DNA from: Microlunatus kandeliicorticis | GTDB taxonomy: Bacteria > Actinomycetota > Actinomycetes > Propionibacteriales > Propionibacteriaceae | Direction: 5' to 3' | NCBI RefSeq assembly: GCF_014137855.1 | Contig: NZ_JACGWT010000005.1 | Coordinates: forward strand, 62,001-126,000 | DNA: 64,000 nt | In this document: in pieces, positions 19,096 through 27,994 of the stretch | How positions within the stretch are numbered: position 1 is the first letter of the stretch | How the letters are laid out: every line of letters begins with the position of its first letter | Made by a program: the position numbers and the translations under genes | Notes under the pieces: generated by a model | What the model was told of the DNA's origin: nothing | Databases searched by the model: none | Seen by the model: the letters and a program-made list of their open reading frames with translations, nothing else

Positions 19096-20052
19096 TCAGC
19101 CGGCGTCGTCGCCGTTCTCGAAGGTCGTCCGGCCGTTGAGCTTGACCGCGAGCTCGTCGTCGATGCCGTCGGCCACCTCGGACATGATCTGGACGCCCTG
19201 CAGCAGGTGGGCCGGGACAAAGGGGTGCGCCGGGATGCTCAGGGTGACGAACACCCGGTCGCGGATGAGCTGGAACTTCACCCAGCGGGCGTCGCAGTTG
19301 AGGTCGTTGAGCACCTCGGCCGCGCGCGAGCGTCCGGCGACCTCGTGCACGACGGTGGAGAAGATCACGACCTCGCGAGCGTCGGCGGCGGTGCGGAGGA
19401 ACAGCATGGTCGACCCGACCCGGATGGCCACGTCGCCCTCACCGTCGCGGATCGGCCGGTGCCCGAACAGCTGGGTGAGCTCGGCGTCGACCAGCTGGTC
19501 GAGGTGCGCGCGGCTGCGCGGGACGGTGGCGACCACGTCGTCGGCGTCGAGGGCGGGATCGGCGGCTTCGGCGGACTCGGGCTTGGGGGTGAGCACCTCG
19601 GCGAGCTGGTCGGGGGCCAGGAACACCGGGTGCTGGATGCCGTAGACGTCGCGGAGCGCGACCACCGCGAGCTCGGCCAGCGGGTCGCACTCCTCCTGCG
19701 CGCGTTCGACCCAGAAGTTCGGCGTCTGCTCGTCGGCCGGGGTCTCGGGCTGGTCGGCGCTGCCCGGGGGGTTCCAGCCGGACGTCTCCATCAGGGCGAG
19801 GTCGTCGGTGCTCAGCTGGAACGCCTCGCCGAGGACGGCGTTGCTGGCCGCCTCGAGCCGGACCACGTCGCGGCGCGGTGCGGAGCAGCGGATGAACGGT
19901 GCCTGGTCGTCGATCTCCGACTCGACCCCGATCACCAGGTCGGCGGTGTCGTCGATCACCGAGAGCACCTCGCTCAACCGGGTCTGGAACTCCGTCCAGG
20001 CCTGGGCGGTGCTCCGATCGATGTCGAAGTCCTCGTAGTCGGTCGCATCCAC
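19096..20052 (-). CDS. YbjN/TY-Chap-like putative peptide-binding chaperone
   Basis: The 318-residue acidic cytoplasmic protein has an N-terminal segment rich in Asp/Glu and a C-terminal domain of about 130 residues (DAELTQLFGHRPIRDGEGDVAIRVGSTM onward). That domain looks like the type III secretion chaperone/YbjN fold widespread in actinobacteria. The hydrophobic strand pattern MLFLRTAADAREVVIFSTVV and the ending HLLQGVQIMSEVADGIDDEL fit that fold. No catalytic motif is visible. The function is unknown; related proteins are predicted to bind peptides. The assignment is by fold resemblance only. Confidence 0.6.
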   Translation of the reverse strand: MDATDYEDFDIDRSTAQAWTEFQTRLSEVLSVIDDTADLVIGVESEIDDQAPFIRCSAPRRDVVRLEAASNAVLGEAFQLSTDDLALMETSGWNPPGSADQPETPADEQTPNFWVERAQEECDPLAELAVVALRDVYGIQHPVFLAPDQLAEVLTPKPESAEAADPALDADDVVATVPRSRAHLDQLVDAELTQLFGHRPIRDGEGDVAIRVGSTMLFLRTAADAREVVIFSTVVHEVAGRSRAAEVLNDLNCDARWVKFQLIRDRVFVTLSIPAHPFVPAHLLQGVQIMSEVADGIDDELAVKLNGRTTFENGDDAG

Positions 20053-20224
20053 TCTTTCGCTCCGGGTCGCTGCTGGCCTGGGGCTCGAACCTAGCGCATG
20101 GCCCGCGGGCGGCCGGCGAGCGGGAAACGCCGGTCTCCGGTCGGTCTAGAGTCGGCCGTACCGGCCCCGGGACCCGCCACGGCCGGATCCCCCCTCCCCC
20201 TCGATCACCCCGGACGAAGGATCG

Positions 20225-21196
20225 ATGACGACCCGACCGCTTCCCCCGCGCAGGCGCCCCCGGCTCGTCGTCGGCGGCGGCGCGCTCGCCCTGACCGCAC
20301 TGACCGCCCTCGCCACCCTGACCGCCCTGACCGTGGTCCAGTCACCCTCCACCGCCGCCGCCCCTGCCGCCCCGGCTCCCTCGGCTTCCTCGGGCCGGAC
20401 CGCCGTGACCGCTCGCCCGACCGTCCGCAAGCTGCTGGTGGTCGTGATGGAGAACCACTCGCTGGCCCAGATGCGGGCCCAGATGCCGCGGACCGCCGCG
20501 TACGCGGACCGGTACGGCTACGCCACCGACTACCGGGCCACCACGCACCCGTCGCTGCCCAACTACCTGATGATCGCGACGGGCAGCACGCACGGGGTCA
20601 CCGACGACCGGCCGCCGTCGGCCCACCGGCTGCACGGCAGCACGGTGTTCGGCCAGGCGGTCCGGGCCGGGCGGACCGCCCGGGTCTACGCCGAGGGGAT
20701 GCCGTCGCCGTGCAGCACCGTCGACGGTGGCCGCCGGTACGCGGTCCGGCACAACCCGTGGGCCTACGCCGTCGACGAGCGGACGCTGTGCCGGCGCGAC
20801 GACGTCCCGTTCTCCCGGTTCGCCCCCGACGTCGCCGCGGGCCGGCTGCCCACCGTCGGGCTGGTCGTCCCGGACACCTGCCACGACGCCCACGACTGCC
20901 CGCTGGCCACCGCCGACATCTGGTTCGCCGGGCTGATGGCCACGGTGACCGCCGGGCCCGACTGGCGGGCCGGCCGGCTCGCGGTGGTGCTGACCGCCGA
21001 CGAGGACGACCGGCGCGCCGGGAACCGGGTGCTCACGGTGGTCATCCACCCGTCGGTGCACCACCGGGTGGTCACCCGCCGGCTGGGCCACCCCTCGATC
21101 ACCCGGCTCGGCCAGCGGGTCGCCGGCGTGCCGCTGACCGGTGCGGCGCGGACGGCTCCGTCGCTGGCCACGGCGTTCGGGCTCCGGCTGCCCTGA
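20225..21196 (+). CDS. Secreted phosphoesterase (acid phosphatase / phospholipase C superfamily)
   Basis: The 323-residue protein has an Arg-rich N-terminus followed by a hydrophobic signal segment (LALTALTALATLTALTVV). The mature domain carries the phosphoesterase-family motifs MENHS (metal-binding Glu-Asn), THPSLPNYL (nucleophile region), DTCHDAHDCP and ADEDD (metal ligands). This matches alkaline-phosphatase-superfamily phosphoesterases that release phosphate from organic esters at the cell surface. ATG at 20225 has GAAGGA upstream. A TAGAGT -10 candidate lies near 20148. Confidence 0.8.
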   Translation: MTTRPLPPRRRPRLVVGGGALALTALTALATLTALTVVQSPSTAAAPAAPAPSASSGRTAVTARPTVRKLLVVVMENHSLAQMRAQMPRTAAYADRYGYATDYRATTHPSLPNYLMIATGSTHGVTDDRPPSAHRLHGSTVFGQAVRAGRTARVYAEGMPSPCSTVDGGRRYAVRHNPWAYAVDERTLCRRDDVPFSRFAPDVAAGRLPTVGLVVPDTCHDAHDCPLATADIWFAGLMATVTAGPDWRAGRLAVVLTADEDDRRAGNRVLTVVIHPSVHHRVVTRRLGHPSITRLGQRVAGVPLTGAARTAPSLATAFGLRLP

Positions 21197-21238
21197 CCAC
21201 ACCCCGGTGTCCGGCCCGGGTGGGCGGACGGGCGTCGG

Positions 21239-22186
21239 TCAGCCGAGCAGCGCGGCGATGATCACCAGCACCGGCACCGACAGCACGGTGGAGAAGAAGA
21301 TCGCGTCGCGGGCCAGCAACGTCCCGTGCCGGTAGCGGACCGCGAAGGTGAAGACGTTCTGGGCGGTGGGCAGGGCGGCGACCACGGTGACCGCGAGCAG
21401 CGCCGGCCGGGAGAGGTCGAGCAGCAGCGCGCCCACCGCCCAGGCGATCAGCGGCTGCACCACCAGCTTGAGCCCGACGGCCAGCCCGACCTGCACCGGC
21501 GGCTCACCGCGACCCGGGCGCGGGCCGAGCCGGAGCGAGACGCCGTAGGCGATCAACATCATCGGCACGGCCATCCCGCCGACCAGGTGCAGCGGGTCGG
21601 CGACCAGGCGGGGCAGCCGGAACCCGGTCACCGAGATCACCAGACCGAGCAGCGAGGAGATCATCAGCGGGTTGCGGAACGGCTGGGTGACCAGCCGCAG
21701 CACCCGGGCCCGGGCCGACTCGGCGGCCGTGCCGCTGGCCGCGCGCGAGGTCAGGTCGAGCACCGCCAGCCCGGCGGGTTGCAGCACCAGCAGCTGGGTC
21801 AGCAACATCGGCGCGATCAGCGAGACGTCGCCGAGGACGTAGGCCGCGATCGGCAGGCCGAGGTTGCCGGCGTTGACGTAGGCGGCGCTGAAGGTGCCGA
21901 TCACCACCTCGCTCGGGGTGCGCCGGAACACCAGCCGGGCGGCCAGGACGTAGATCACCGACACGGTGACCACGCTGCTGATCGAGGCCACCAGGTTGGC
22001 CGAGAACAGCTGGGTGACCGGGGTGCCGCCGAGCACGGTGATCATCAGCGCCGGGTTTGCCACGAAGAAGGCGACCCGGGACAGCAGCACCTGACCCTGC
22101 TCGTCGATCAGTCTCAGGTGGGCGATCAGTGCACCGAGCCCGATCACCGACCCGATGGTGACGAAGCCCGCGAGGACTCCCGTCAT
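21239..22186 (-). CDS. AEC (auxin efflux carrier) family permease
   Basis: The 315-residue membrane protein has about ten hydrophobic segments in two inverted halves. Each half has a polar break in a membrane helix (FFVANPALMITVLGG and AYVNAGNLGLPIAAYVLG in the first; TVVAALPTAQNVFTFAVRY in the second), the hallmark crossover motifs of this family. AEC proteins export or import carboxylates such as malate or malonate; the substrate cannot be predicted. A 14-bp hairpin terminator of the upstream gene separates it from the ferritin-like gene. Confidence 0.88.
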   Translation of the reverse strand: MTGVLAGFVTIGSVIGLGALIAHLRLIDEQGQVLLSRVAFFVANPALMITVLGGTPVTQLFSANLVASISSVVTVSVIYVLAARLVFRRTPSEVVIGTFSAAYVNAGNLGLPIAAYVLGDVSLIAPMLLTQLLVLQPAGLAVLDLTSRAASGTAAESARARVLRLVTQPFRNPLMISSLLGLVISVTGFRLPRLVADPLHLVGGMAVPMMLIAYGVSLRLGPRPGRGEPPVQVGLAVGLKLVVQPLIAWAVGALLLDLSRPALLAVTVVAALPTAQNVFTFAVRYRHGTLLARDAIFFSTVLSVPVLVIIAALLG

Positions 22187-22267
22187 CGCCCGACTCCCCC
22201 GCCCTCGCCCGTCCGATCACCGCTCGGCTGTCGGGTCCATCGTGCCGCAGCGGGGCCGGAACGCCGG

Positions 22268-22299
22268 ACGGCGCCCGGATCGGGAGATCCGGGCGCCGT
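22268..22299 (-). terminator. Perfect hairpin terminator after the ferritin-like gene
   Basis: A 14-bp perfect stem (22268-22281 with 22286-22299) closes a GGGA tetraloop, 40 bases after the stop of the Tat ferritin-like gene. Confidence 0.8.
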
Positions 22300-22339
22300 G
22301 CGGGTCGTGCAGGTCCTGCGGGCTCCGCAGGGAAGCGAC

Positions 22340-23254
22340 TCAGGCGCTGGTGTTGACCGCGCCGTTGACGCCGTTCGGGAAGAAGCCGCCCTTCTTCACC
22401 GCACCCGGGTTCAGGTAGACGATGTTGAGCACCTGGCCGGGGGTCCGGCTGTAGGCGATGCCGTTGCCGTCGACCGGGGTGACGTTGACCTTGCCCTTCA
22501 TGGTCGGGCCCTGGTCGAGGTCGCTCTTGCCGTCCAGGCTGTCTCGGGCGTTGGAGATCTTGTCCGCCGCCGCGTCGAGACCGAGGACGTCGATCTGACC
22601 ACGGACCGCACCGGCGTGGTAGGCCTCGACCGCGAGGATGCCGGCGGCGGCCTCGAGGTAGGTCTTGTTGTTGATCAACGGCGCCGCACCCTTGTAGGCG
22701 GTCACCCCGACGTCCTCGAAGATGAAGGCGCCGAGCAGGAAGTTGCGCTCGTTGGCGAACGGGTCGAAGGTCTGGTTCGCCCCGATCAGGCCGGCCGCGC
22801 GGGCGGCGGCGGTGAAGCTGCTCTTGAGGTTGATCGCGGGCTGCGCGACCTTGGCCGAGCCGAGGGCCTTGCGGAGGAACTCGACGTGGCGGAGCTCGTC
22901 GATCGCGATCTCGCGGGAGAGCTGCATCAGGTACTTGCTCTTGAACGGCACCTTGTGACCGCCGGTGACGCCACCGCGGGTGCCCTTGCCGTCGGTGAGG
23001 CTGCTCGGCAGACCGTGCCCGTAGTGGGCCATCTGGTAGAACTGCGCCTCCAGGTACTCCAGGTTGAGCGCGAAGTTCAGCACCGCGGAATCGCTCGGTG
23101 CGGCCTCGGCGGTCGGCGCGACGGAGTTGACCAGCGCAGCGGCACCCAGGGTGCCGAGCCCGGCGAGCCCGGCGGCCTTGAGGAAGTTGCGGCGATCGTT
23201 GTCGTTCTCGGCGCTGCGGCTGATCATGTCAGCCACGACCTTCTTACCGAACAT
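22340..23254 (-). CDS. Tat-exported ferritin-like (Ferritin_2) protein
   Basis: The 304-residue protein begins with a twin-arginine signal, DRRNFLK (near residue 20), followed by the hydrophobic LAGLGTLGAAALV, so it is likely exported folded with its metal. The four-helix domain has Glu/His pairs in NLEYLEAQFY, AIDELRHVEF, FEDVGVTAY and AVEAYHAGAVR, as expected for a ferritin-like di-metal carboxylate protein. ATG at 23254 is chosen over upstream in-frame starts because of GGGGAGA just upstream. Its function is not established; redox stress or desiccation roles are proposed for relatives. The divergent neighbour is pirin. Confidence 0.85.
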   Translation of the reverse strand: MFGKKVVADMISRSAENDNDRRNFLKAAGLAGLGTLGAAALVNSVAPTAEAAPSDSAVLNFALNLEYLEAQFYQMAHYGHGLPSSLTDGKGTRGGVTGGHKVPFKSKYLMQLSREIAIDELRHVEFLRKALGSAKVAQPAINLKSSFTAAARAAGLIGANQTFDPFANERNFLLGAFIFEDVGVTAYKGAAPLINNKTYLEAAAGILAVEAYHAGAVRGQIDVLGLDAAADKISNARDSLDGKSDLDQGPTMKGKVNVTPVDGNGIAYSRTPGQVLNIVYLNPGAVKKGGFFPNGVNGAVNTSA

Positions 23255-23543
23255 GTCTCCCCTTGTCGGGACGGGGCGCTCCTGCTCCCGTGGAATGGGG
23301 GCTCGAGGTCGCACCGGGACGAGGAGCACGTTCCGGCGGGGCGGGCAACGGATGTCCGCACGACCTCGGGCGAGTGGCGCCGTGTCGGGCGGTTCGGTCT
23401 CGACCGCTCCGGCGCGATGTCGCTCTGACGGGACTTCGGAGCGCCACCGGATGCGGATGGTGCGGGATCGGCGAGCACCTGAGAGCCGCGCTCAGCAAGC
23501 GCGACGCGGCCGCGGCGACGGGTCCTCCGACTAACCTCGGGCC

Positions 23544-24524
23544 GTGAGCAACCTCGAGACCCGGCCGGACGAGGTCGCGCTCTGTCCGCCTGCTGCCGAG
23601 GACGCCGAGCGCCGGGTGGAGGTGCTGGGCGCGCGCGACGTGCCGCTGGGCGGGCCGCGGGCGATGACCGTCCGACGGACGCTCCCGCAGCGGGGCCGCT
23701 CGCTGATCGGCGCCTGGTGCTTCGCCGACCACTACGGACCCGACGACGTGGCCGCCACCGGCGGGATGGACGTCGCCCCGCATCCGCACACCGGGCTGCA
23801 GACCGCCAGCTGGCTCTTCGAGGGTGAGATCGAGCACCGGGACAGCAACGGGGTGGTCGGCCCGGTCCGGCCGGGCGAGCTCAACCTGATGACCGGAGGA
23901 CACGGGATCTGCCACTCCGAGGTGTCCACGCCGGAGACCGCCACCCTGCACGGCGTCCAGCTGTGGATCGCGCTGCCGGACGCGGCTCGCGACACGGCGC
24001 GCGACTTCGCGCACTACGTCCCGCCGGCCACGCCGGTGCCCGGGGGCAGCGTCCGCACCTTCCTCGGGACGCTGGCCGGAGCGACCTCGCCGGTGCCGAC
24101 CCACTCGCCGCTGGTCGGTGCCGAGGTGCTGGTCGAGCCCGCGGCGCGAGTTCGGCTCGACCTGCGTCCCGACTTCGAGCACGGGGTGCTGGTCGACGCC
24201 GGTCCGGTCGGCGTCCGGCCCGAGGGTGGGTCGGCGGGGACGGTCGAGCGGGCGGCGCTCGGCTACCTGGCGGTGGGGACGTCCGCGGTCGAGCTGGCCG
24301 CCCCGACCGACGCTCCGGCCCGGGTGCTGGTCCTCGGCGGCACCCCGTTCGGCGAGGAGATCGTGATGTGGTGGAACTTCGTGGCCCGCAGCCACGAGGA
24401 GATCGTCGCGTTCCGAGCCGACTGGGAGGCCGGCACCGACCGGTTCGGCGCCGTGACCGGCTACCCCGGCGACCGGCTGCCCGCCCCGGCGCTGCCGCAC
24501 GCGCGAATCCGTCCCCGGCGCTGA
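23544..24524 (+). CDS. Pirin family protein
   Basis: The 326-residue bicupin has metal ligands His80 and His82 (PHPHTGL), His124 and Glu126 (CHSEVS), the complete pirin set in the N-terminal cupin. Pirins act as redox-sensing co-regulators or quercetinases; the substrate here is unknown. The GTG start is six bases after TAACCT (23532-23537), a leaderless promoter. The 289 bases separating it from the divergent ferritin-like gene show no other clear signal. Confidence 0.9.
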   Translation: MSNLETRPDEVALCPPAAEDAERRVEVLGARDVPLGGPRAMTVRRTLPQRGRSLIGAWCFADHYGPDDVAATGGMDVAPHPHTGLQTASWLFEGEIEHRDSNGVVGPVRPGELNLMTGGHGICHSEVSTPETATLHGVQLWIALPDAARDTARDFAHYVPPATPVPGGSVRTFLGTLAGATSPVPTHSPLVGAEVLVEPAARVRLDLRPDFEHGVLVDAGPVGVRPEGGSAGTVERAALGYLAVGTSAVELAAPTDAPARVLVLGGTPFGEEIVMWWNFVARSHEEIVAFRADWEAGTDRFGAVTGYPGDRLPAPALPHARIRPRR

Positions 24525-24606
24525 ACCACCCGGTGGCGTGGCGGGGTCTCCCATGCCGGGCGGCCGACCCGGCGCGGCGGGAATACCCGGACCGCCCCCG
24601 GTCTTA

Positions 24607-24634
24607 TATAGTTGAATTCTCAACCACCAGGAGG
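24607..24634 (+). promoter_or_regulatory. -10 element, MarR-like palindrome and strong RBS of the LLM/FMN-reductase operon
   Basis: TATAGT (24607-24612) overlaps the inverted repeat GTTGA-ATTC-TCAAC (24611-24624). It is followed by a perfect AGGAGG (24629-24634) five bases before ATG. The A/T-rich palindrome on the -10 element, in otherwise very GC-rich DNA, looks like a MarR-family operator. Confidence 0.65.
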
Positions 24635-24639
24635 TCGAC

Positions 24640-25767
24640 ATGCAGTTCGGGATCTTCACCGTCGGCGACGTGACCACCGACCCGACGACCGGGCGCACCC
24701 CGAGCGAGCACGAGCGGATCGTCGACACGATCGCCATCGCCAAGCACGCCGAGGAGGTGGGTCTCGACGTCTTCGCCACCGGGCAGCACCACAACCCCCC
24801 GTTTGTCCCGAGCGCGCCGACCACCACGCTGGCCTTCATCGCCGCGCAGACCCGCCGGCTGATCCTGTCCACCTCGACGACCCTGGTCACCACCACCGAC
24901 CCGGTGCGGATCGCCGAGGACTACGCGACGCTGCAGCACCTGTCCGAGGGCCGGATGGACCTGATGATGGGCCGCGGCAACACCGGCCCGGTCTACCCGT
25001 GGTTCGGCAAGGACATTCGCCAGGGTATCGAGCTGGCCATCGAGAACTACGCGCTGCTGCACCGGCTGTGGCGCGAGGAGAACGTCGACTGGGAGGGGCA
25101 CTTCCGGACCCCGCTGCAGGGCTTCACCTCCACCCCGCGGCCGCTCGACGACCTGCCGCCGTTCGTCTGGCACGGGTCGATCCGCAGCCCCGAGATCGCC
25201 GAGCAGGCCGCCTACTACGGCGACGGCTTCTTCGCGAACCACATCTTCTGGCCCGCCTCGCACACCGCGCGGATGGTCCGCTTCTACCGGCAGCGCTTCG
25301 AGCACTACGGTCACGGCCGCGCCGACCAGGCGATCGTGGGGCTCGGCGGGCAGGTCTACCTGGCCCGCAACAGCCAGGACGCGGTCCGCGAGTTCCGGCC
25401 GTACTTCGACAACGCCCCGGTCTACGGCCACGGACCGAGCCTGGAGGAGTTCACCGCCCAGACCCCGCTGACCGTCGGGTCGCCGCAGCAGGTGATCGAG
25501 CGGACGCTCGGCTTCCGCGAGTACGCCGGCGACTACCAGCGTCAGCTGTTCCTGCTCGACCACGCGGGGCTCCCGACCGCGACGGTGCTTAAGCAGCTGG
25601 ACCTGCTCGGTGAGGTGGTCCGCGAGCTGCGGCCCGCCTTCGAGGCGGTCCGGCCCGCGCACGTCCCGTCCGACCCGCCGACCCACGTCTCGCGGCTGGC
25701 CGAGCGCGCAGCCGGCGAGGGCGACGAGGCCGCGTCGAGCGACGACGTCGAGCTGGTGTCGGCGTGA
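24640..25767 (+). CDS. LLM-class flavin-dependent monooxygenase (CE1758-like)
   Basis: The 375-residue luciferase-like TIM-barrel protein uses reduced FMN and O2 to oxidise an unknown substrate. Motifs include the N-terminal strand MQFGIFTVGD, QHHNPPFVPSAPT, STSTTLVTTTDPVRIAEDYATLQHLS and MMGRGNTGPVYPWFG. The 40-residue acidic tail (GEGDEAASSDDVELVSA) is variable. It overlaps the FMN reductase gene by four bases (GTGA at 25764-25767). This oxidase-reductase pairing is the CE1758/CE1759 arrangement known in actinobacteria. Control by a MarR-type repressor is inferred from the palindrome on its promoter. Confidence 0.9.
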   Translation: MQFGIFTVGDVTTDPTTGRTPSEHERIVDTIAIAKHAEEVGLDVFATGQHHNPPFVPSAPTTTLAFIAAQTRRLILSTSTTLVTTTDPVRIAEDYATLQHLSEGRMDLMMGRGNTGPVYPWFGKDIRQGIELAIENYALLHRLWREENVDWEGHFRTPLQGFTSTPRPLDDLPPFVWHGSIRSPEIAEQAAYYGDGFFANHIFWPASHTARMVRFYRQRFEHYGHGRADQAIVGLGGQVYLARNSQDAVREFRPYFDNAPVYGHGPSLEEFTAQTPLTVGSPQQVIERTLGFREYAGDYQRQLFLLDHAGLPTATVLKQLDLLGEVVRELRPAFEAVRPAHVPSDPPTHVSRLAERAAGEGDEAASSDDVELVSA

Positions 25768-26399
25768 CCCGCCAGATCGCGGTGATCACCGCCGGGCTCT
25801 CCGAGCCGAGCTCGACCCGGCTGCTGGCCGACCGGCTGGCCGACGCGACCCGGACGGCGCTGGCCGTCCGCGGTGAGCAGGTGGAGGTCGACGTGGTCGA
25901 GCTCCGCCCGCTCGCCCACGCCGCGGTCGACGCCACCCTGACCGGGTTCACCTCGGGTCCGCTGACCGAGGCGCTCGACACGGTGGCCCGGGCGGACGGG
26001 GTGATCGCGGTGACGCCGACCTTCCAGGCGTCGTACTCGGGGCTGTTCAAGTCGTTCCTCGACGTGTTCACCATCGATCACGCCGACGCGCTGCGGGGCA
26101 CCCCGGTGCTGCTCGGCGCGACCGCCGGGACGGCCCGGCACAGCCTGGTGCTGGAGTCGGCGATGCGGCCGCTGTTCAGCTACCTCGGGGCGCTCACCGT
26201 GCCGACCGCGGTGTTCGCCGCCTCCGAGGACTGGGGCGCGGCCGGCCAGGCCGATCGCACCGCCGGTGAGCTGGCCAGCCGGATCGACCGGGCCGCGGGC
26301 GAGCTCGCCGGACTGGTGACCGGTCGCCCGGTCCGGGCCACGACGGAGGACGACGGGTTCGGCGAGGTGGTCGACTTCGCCACCCTGCTGTCCCGCTGA
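25764..26399 (+). CDS. NADPH-dependent FMN reductase (CE1759-like)
   Basis: The 211-residue flavodoxin-fold protein supplies reduced FMN to the overlapping monooxygenase. The N-terminus ITAGLSEPSSTRLLADRL matches the GSxRxxS-type phosphate loop region of the family. ADGVIAVTPTFQASYSGLFKSFLDVF is the classic FMN_red signature. The GTG start overlaps the preceding stop. A 13-bp hairpin terminator follows at 26453-26483. Confidence 0.92.
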   Translation: MTRQIAVITAGLSEPSSTRLLADRLADATRTALAVRGEQVEVDVVELRPLAHAAVDATLTGFTSGPLTEALDTVARADGVIAVTPTFQASYSGLFKSFLDVFTIDHADALRGTPVLLGATAGTARHSLVLESAMRPLFSYLGALTVPTAVFAASEDWGAAGQADRTAGELASRIDRAAGELAGLVTGRPVRATTEDDGFGEVVDFATLLSR

Positions 26400-26452
26400 C
26401 AGGAGCCTGCTCGACCACCCGGGTGGACCCGAGCACCCGGGCCGGGAACGAC

Positions 26453-26483
26453 CGACGCCCGCGCCGACCCGGCGCGGGCGTCG
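26453..26483 (+). terminator. Hairpin terminator after the LLM/FMN-reductase operon
   Basis: A perfect 13-bp stem (26453-26465 with 26471-26483) closes a 5-base loop, 54 bases after the stop codon. Confidence 0.75.
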
Positions 26484-26629
26484 TCGCGTCTGCGCGGCGG
26501 CATCGTGAACGGCGGGCGTTCGGGGCGTGACGAACCGGTCGTCACCGACGTCCTAGTCTTGACGGCACTCGCTGAGCAGTCCTGCGGGTGCACCGCCGAC
26601 GCATCCCGCGTCCTCCGAAAGGGCTTCTC

Positions 26630-26830
26630 ATGTGGGCTTTCCTCAGCGCACGGCTCCGCACCTGGGTGATCTTCGCCATCGCCGTCCCGCTCCTCACCGG
26701 AGTGATCAGCCTGATCCGTCGCCGGCTCGAGCAGAAGAACGGGCAGACGCCGGCCGTCAAGGTGCTGACCAAGCTCGAGAACTTCGGCCGGCGCAAGCAG
26801 CGGCAGGCACAGCAGCAGCCGCGCCGCTGA
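26630..26830 (+). CDS. Small single-pass membrane protein
   Basis: The 66-residue protein starts at ATG 26630 behind GAAAGGG. It has one hydrophobic segment (WVIFAIAVPLLTGVISLI, residues 11-28) followed by a strongly basic tail (RRRLEQK, RRKQRQAQQQPRR), so the C-terminus is expected in the cytoplasm. I do not recognise a family. A TAGTCT -10 candidate lies near 26555. Length, RBS and a membrane-topology-consistent composition support a real gene. Confidence 0.7.
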   Translation: MWAFLSARLRTWVIFAIAVPLLTGVISLIRRRLEQKNGQTPAVKVLTKLENFGRRKQRQAQQQPRR

Positions 26831-26924
26831 GCAGGCTCGCCCGCTGACGCCACTCACCCGGTTGGCCCTGCCGACCGGGGGCCCACGGCACAGTGGTGCG
26901 GCGCCCGGGCCTAGCGTGGCGGCG

Positions 26925-27980
26925 GTGACGACGTTCCTGCTGGTCGGTGCGGGCTACCGGACCCGATTGCTGCTCGAGGTCGCCGAGCGGCTGCCCGGTC
27001 TGCGCTGCGGTGGAGTGCTGGCCCGGACGCCACGTCCTCATCGCCACCCGGTGCACACCGACCTCGACGAGGCCGTGCGGACGGTCCGGCCCGACTTCGC
27101 CCTGGTCTCCGTCGCCGCGGCGGCGAACCCCGGACTGGTGCTGGCGCTGGTCGAACGCGGGGTGCCGGTACTGGCCGAGACGCCACCCGCTCCCGACCTC
27201 GACGGGTTGCGGTCGCTCTGGGCGGAGCTGGAGCGGACCGGCTCGGCGGACTCGGTGCAGGTGGCCGAGCAGTACCTGCGGATGCCGATGCACGCGGCCC
27301 GGCGCGCCCTGGTGCGCTCCGGGGCGCTCGGGACACCGACGCAGGTGCAGGTCTCCTCGACCCAGACCTACCACGCGGTCTCGATCATCCGCGGACTGCT
27401 CGAGGTCGGTCGCGGCCCGGCGACGGTGACCGCGAGCCGGGTGACCGCGCCGCTGGTCCAGCCGCTCGACCGGGGCGGCTGGACCGACGACGACACCGCG
27501 CACCCGGCGACCACGACGATCGCCACCCTCGACTTCGGCGACGGCCGCTCCGGGCTCTACGACTTCACCGACCAACAGACCCGCAATCTGCTCCGGCACC
27601 GCCGACTGGTGGTCCGCGGCTCGCGCGGCGAGCTCGACGGCGACCGGGTGGTCCGGCTGGGCGGGGCCCGGACCCTGCTCTCCGGACGGCTCGAACGCCG
27701 GCAGGTCGGCTACGACGTCGACCTCAACGGCTACGACACCGAGCTGATCAGCTATGAGGGCGAGGTGCTCTGGCGCAACGCCTATCTCGGGCAGCGGTTC
27801 ATGGACGAGGAGCTCGCCGTCGCCTCGATGCTCGAGGCGATGATCACCTCGCTCCGGGGCGACGGACCGCCGCCCTATGCCCTCGCCGAAGCCTGCGCCG
27901 ACCAGGCCCTCGGCCTGGCCGTCGAACGCTCTGCGGCCGAGCGGACCATGATCACCACCGCCGTCGAACCGTGGAGCTGA
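26925..27980 (+). CDS. Gfo/Idh/MocA family oxidoreductase
   Basis: The 351-residue NAD(P)-dependent dehydrogenase has an N-terminal Rossmann fold (FLLVGAGYRTRLLLEVAERLPGL). VPVLAETPPAPDLDGLRSLW follows, where EKP of the canonical motif is replaced by ETP; the motif Lys is therefore absent. The C-terminal alpha/beta domain follows. Family members oxidise sugars or inositols. GTG at 26925 lies seven bases after TAGCGT (26912-26917), a leaderless arrangement. The ETP motif may mean altered catalysis. Confidence 0.82.
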   Translation: MTTFLLVGAGYRTRLLLEVAERLPGLRCGGVLARTPRPHRHPVHTDLDEAVRTVRPDFALVSVAAAANPGLVLALVERGVPVLAETPPAPDLDGLRSLWAELERTGSADSVQVAEQYLRMPMHAARRALVRSGALGTPTQVQVSSTQTYHAVSIIRGLLEVGRGPATVTASRVTAPLVQPLDRGGWTDDDTAHPATTTIATLDFGDGRSGLYDFTDQQTRNLLRHRRLVVRGSRGELDGDRVVRLGGARTLLSGRLERRQVGYDVDLNGYDTELISYEGEVLWRNAYLGQRFMDEELAVASMLEAMITSLRGDGPPPYALAEACADQALGLAVERSAAERTMITTAVEPWS

Positions 27981-27994
27981 CCCCCGGAACCTGC

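Noticed and set aside
12111-19139. Very long open frame on the plus strand (over 2300 codons)
   Set aside because: It runs antisense to tesB, the PAC2 gene and hrpA. Its composition is the Arg/Gly/Pro/Val-rich pattern produced by reading high-GC genes on the wrong strand, and it carries no family motif.
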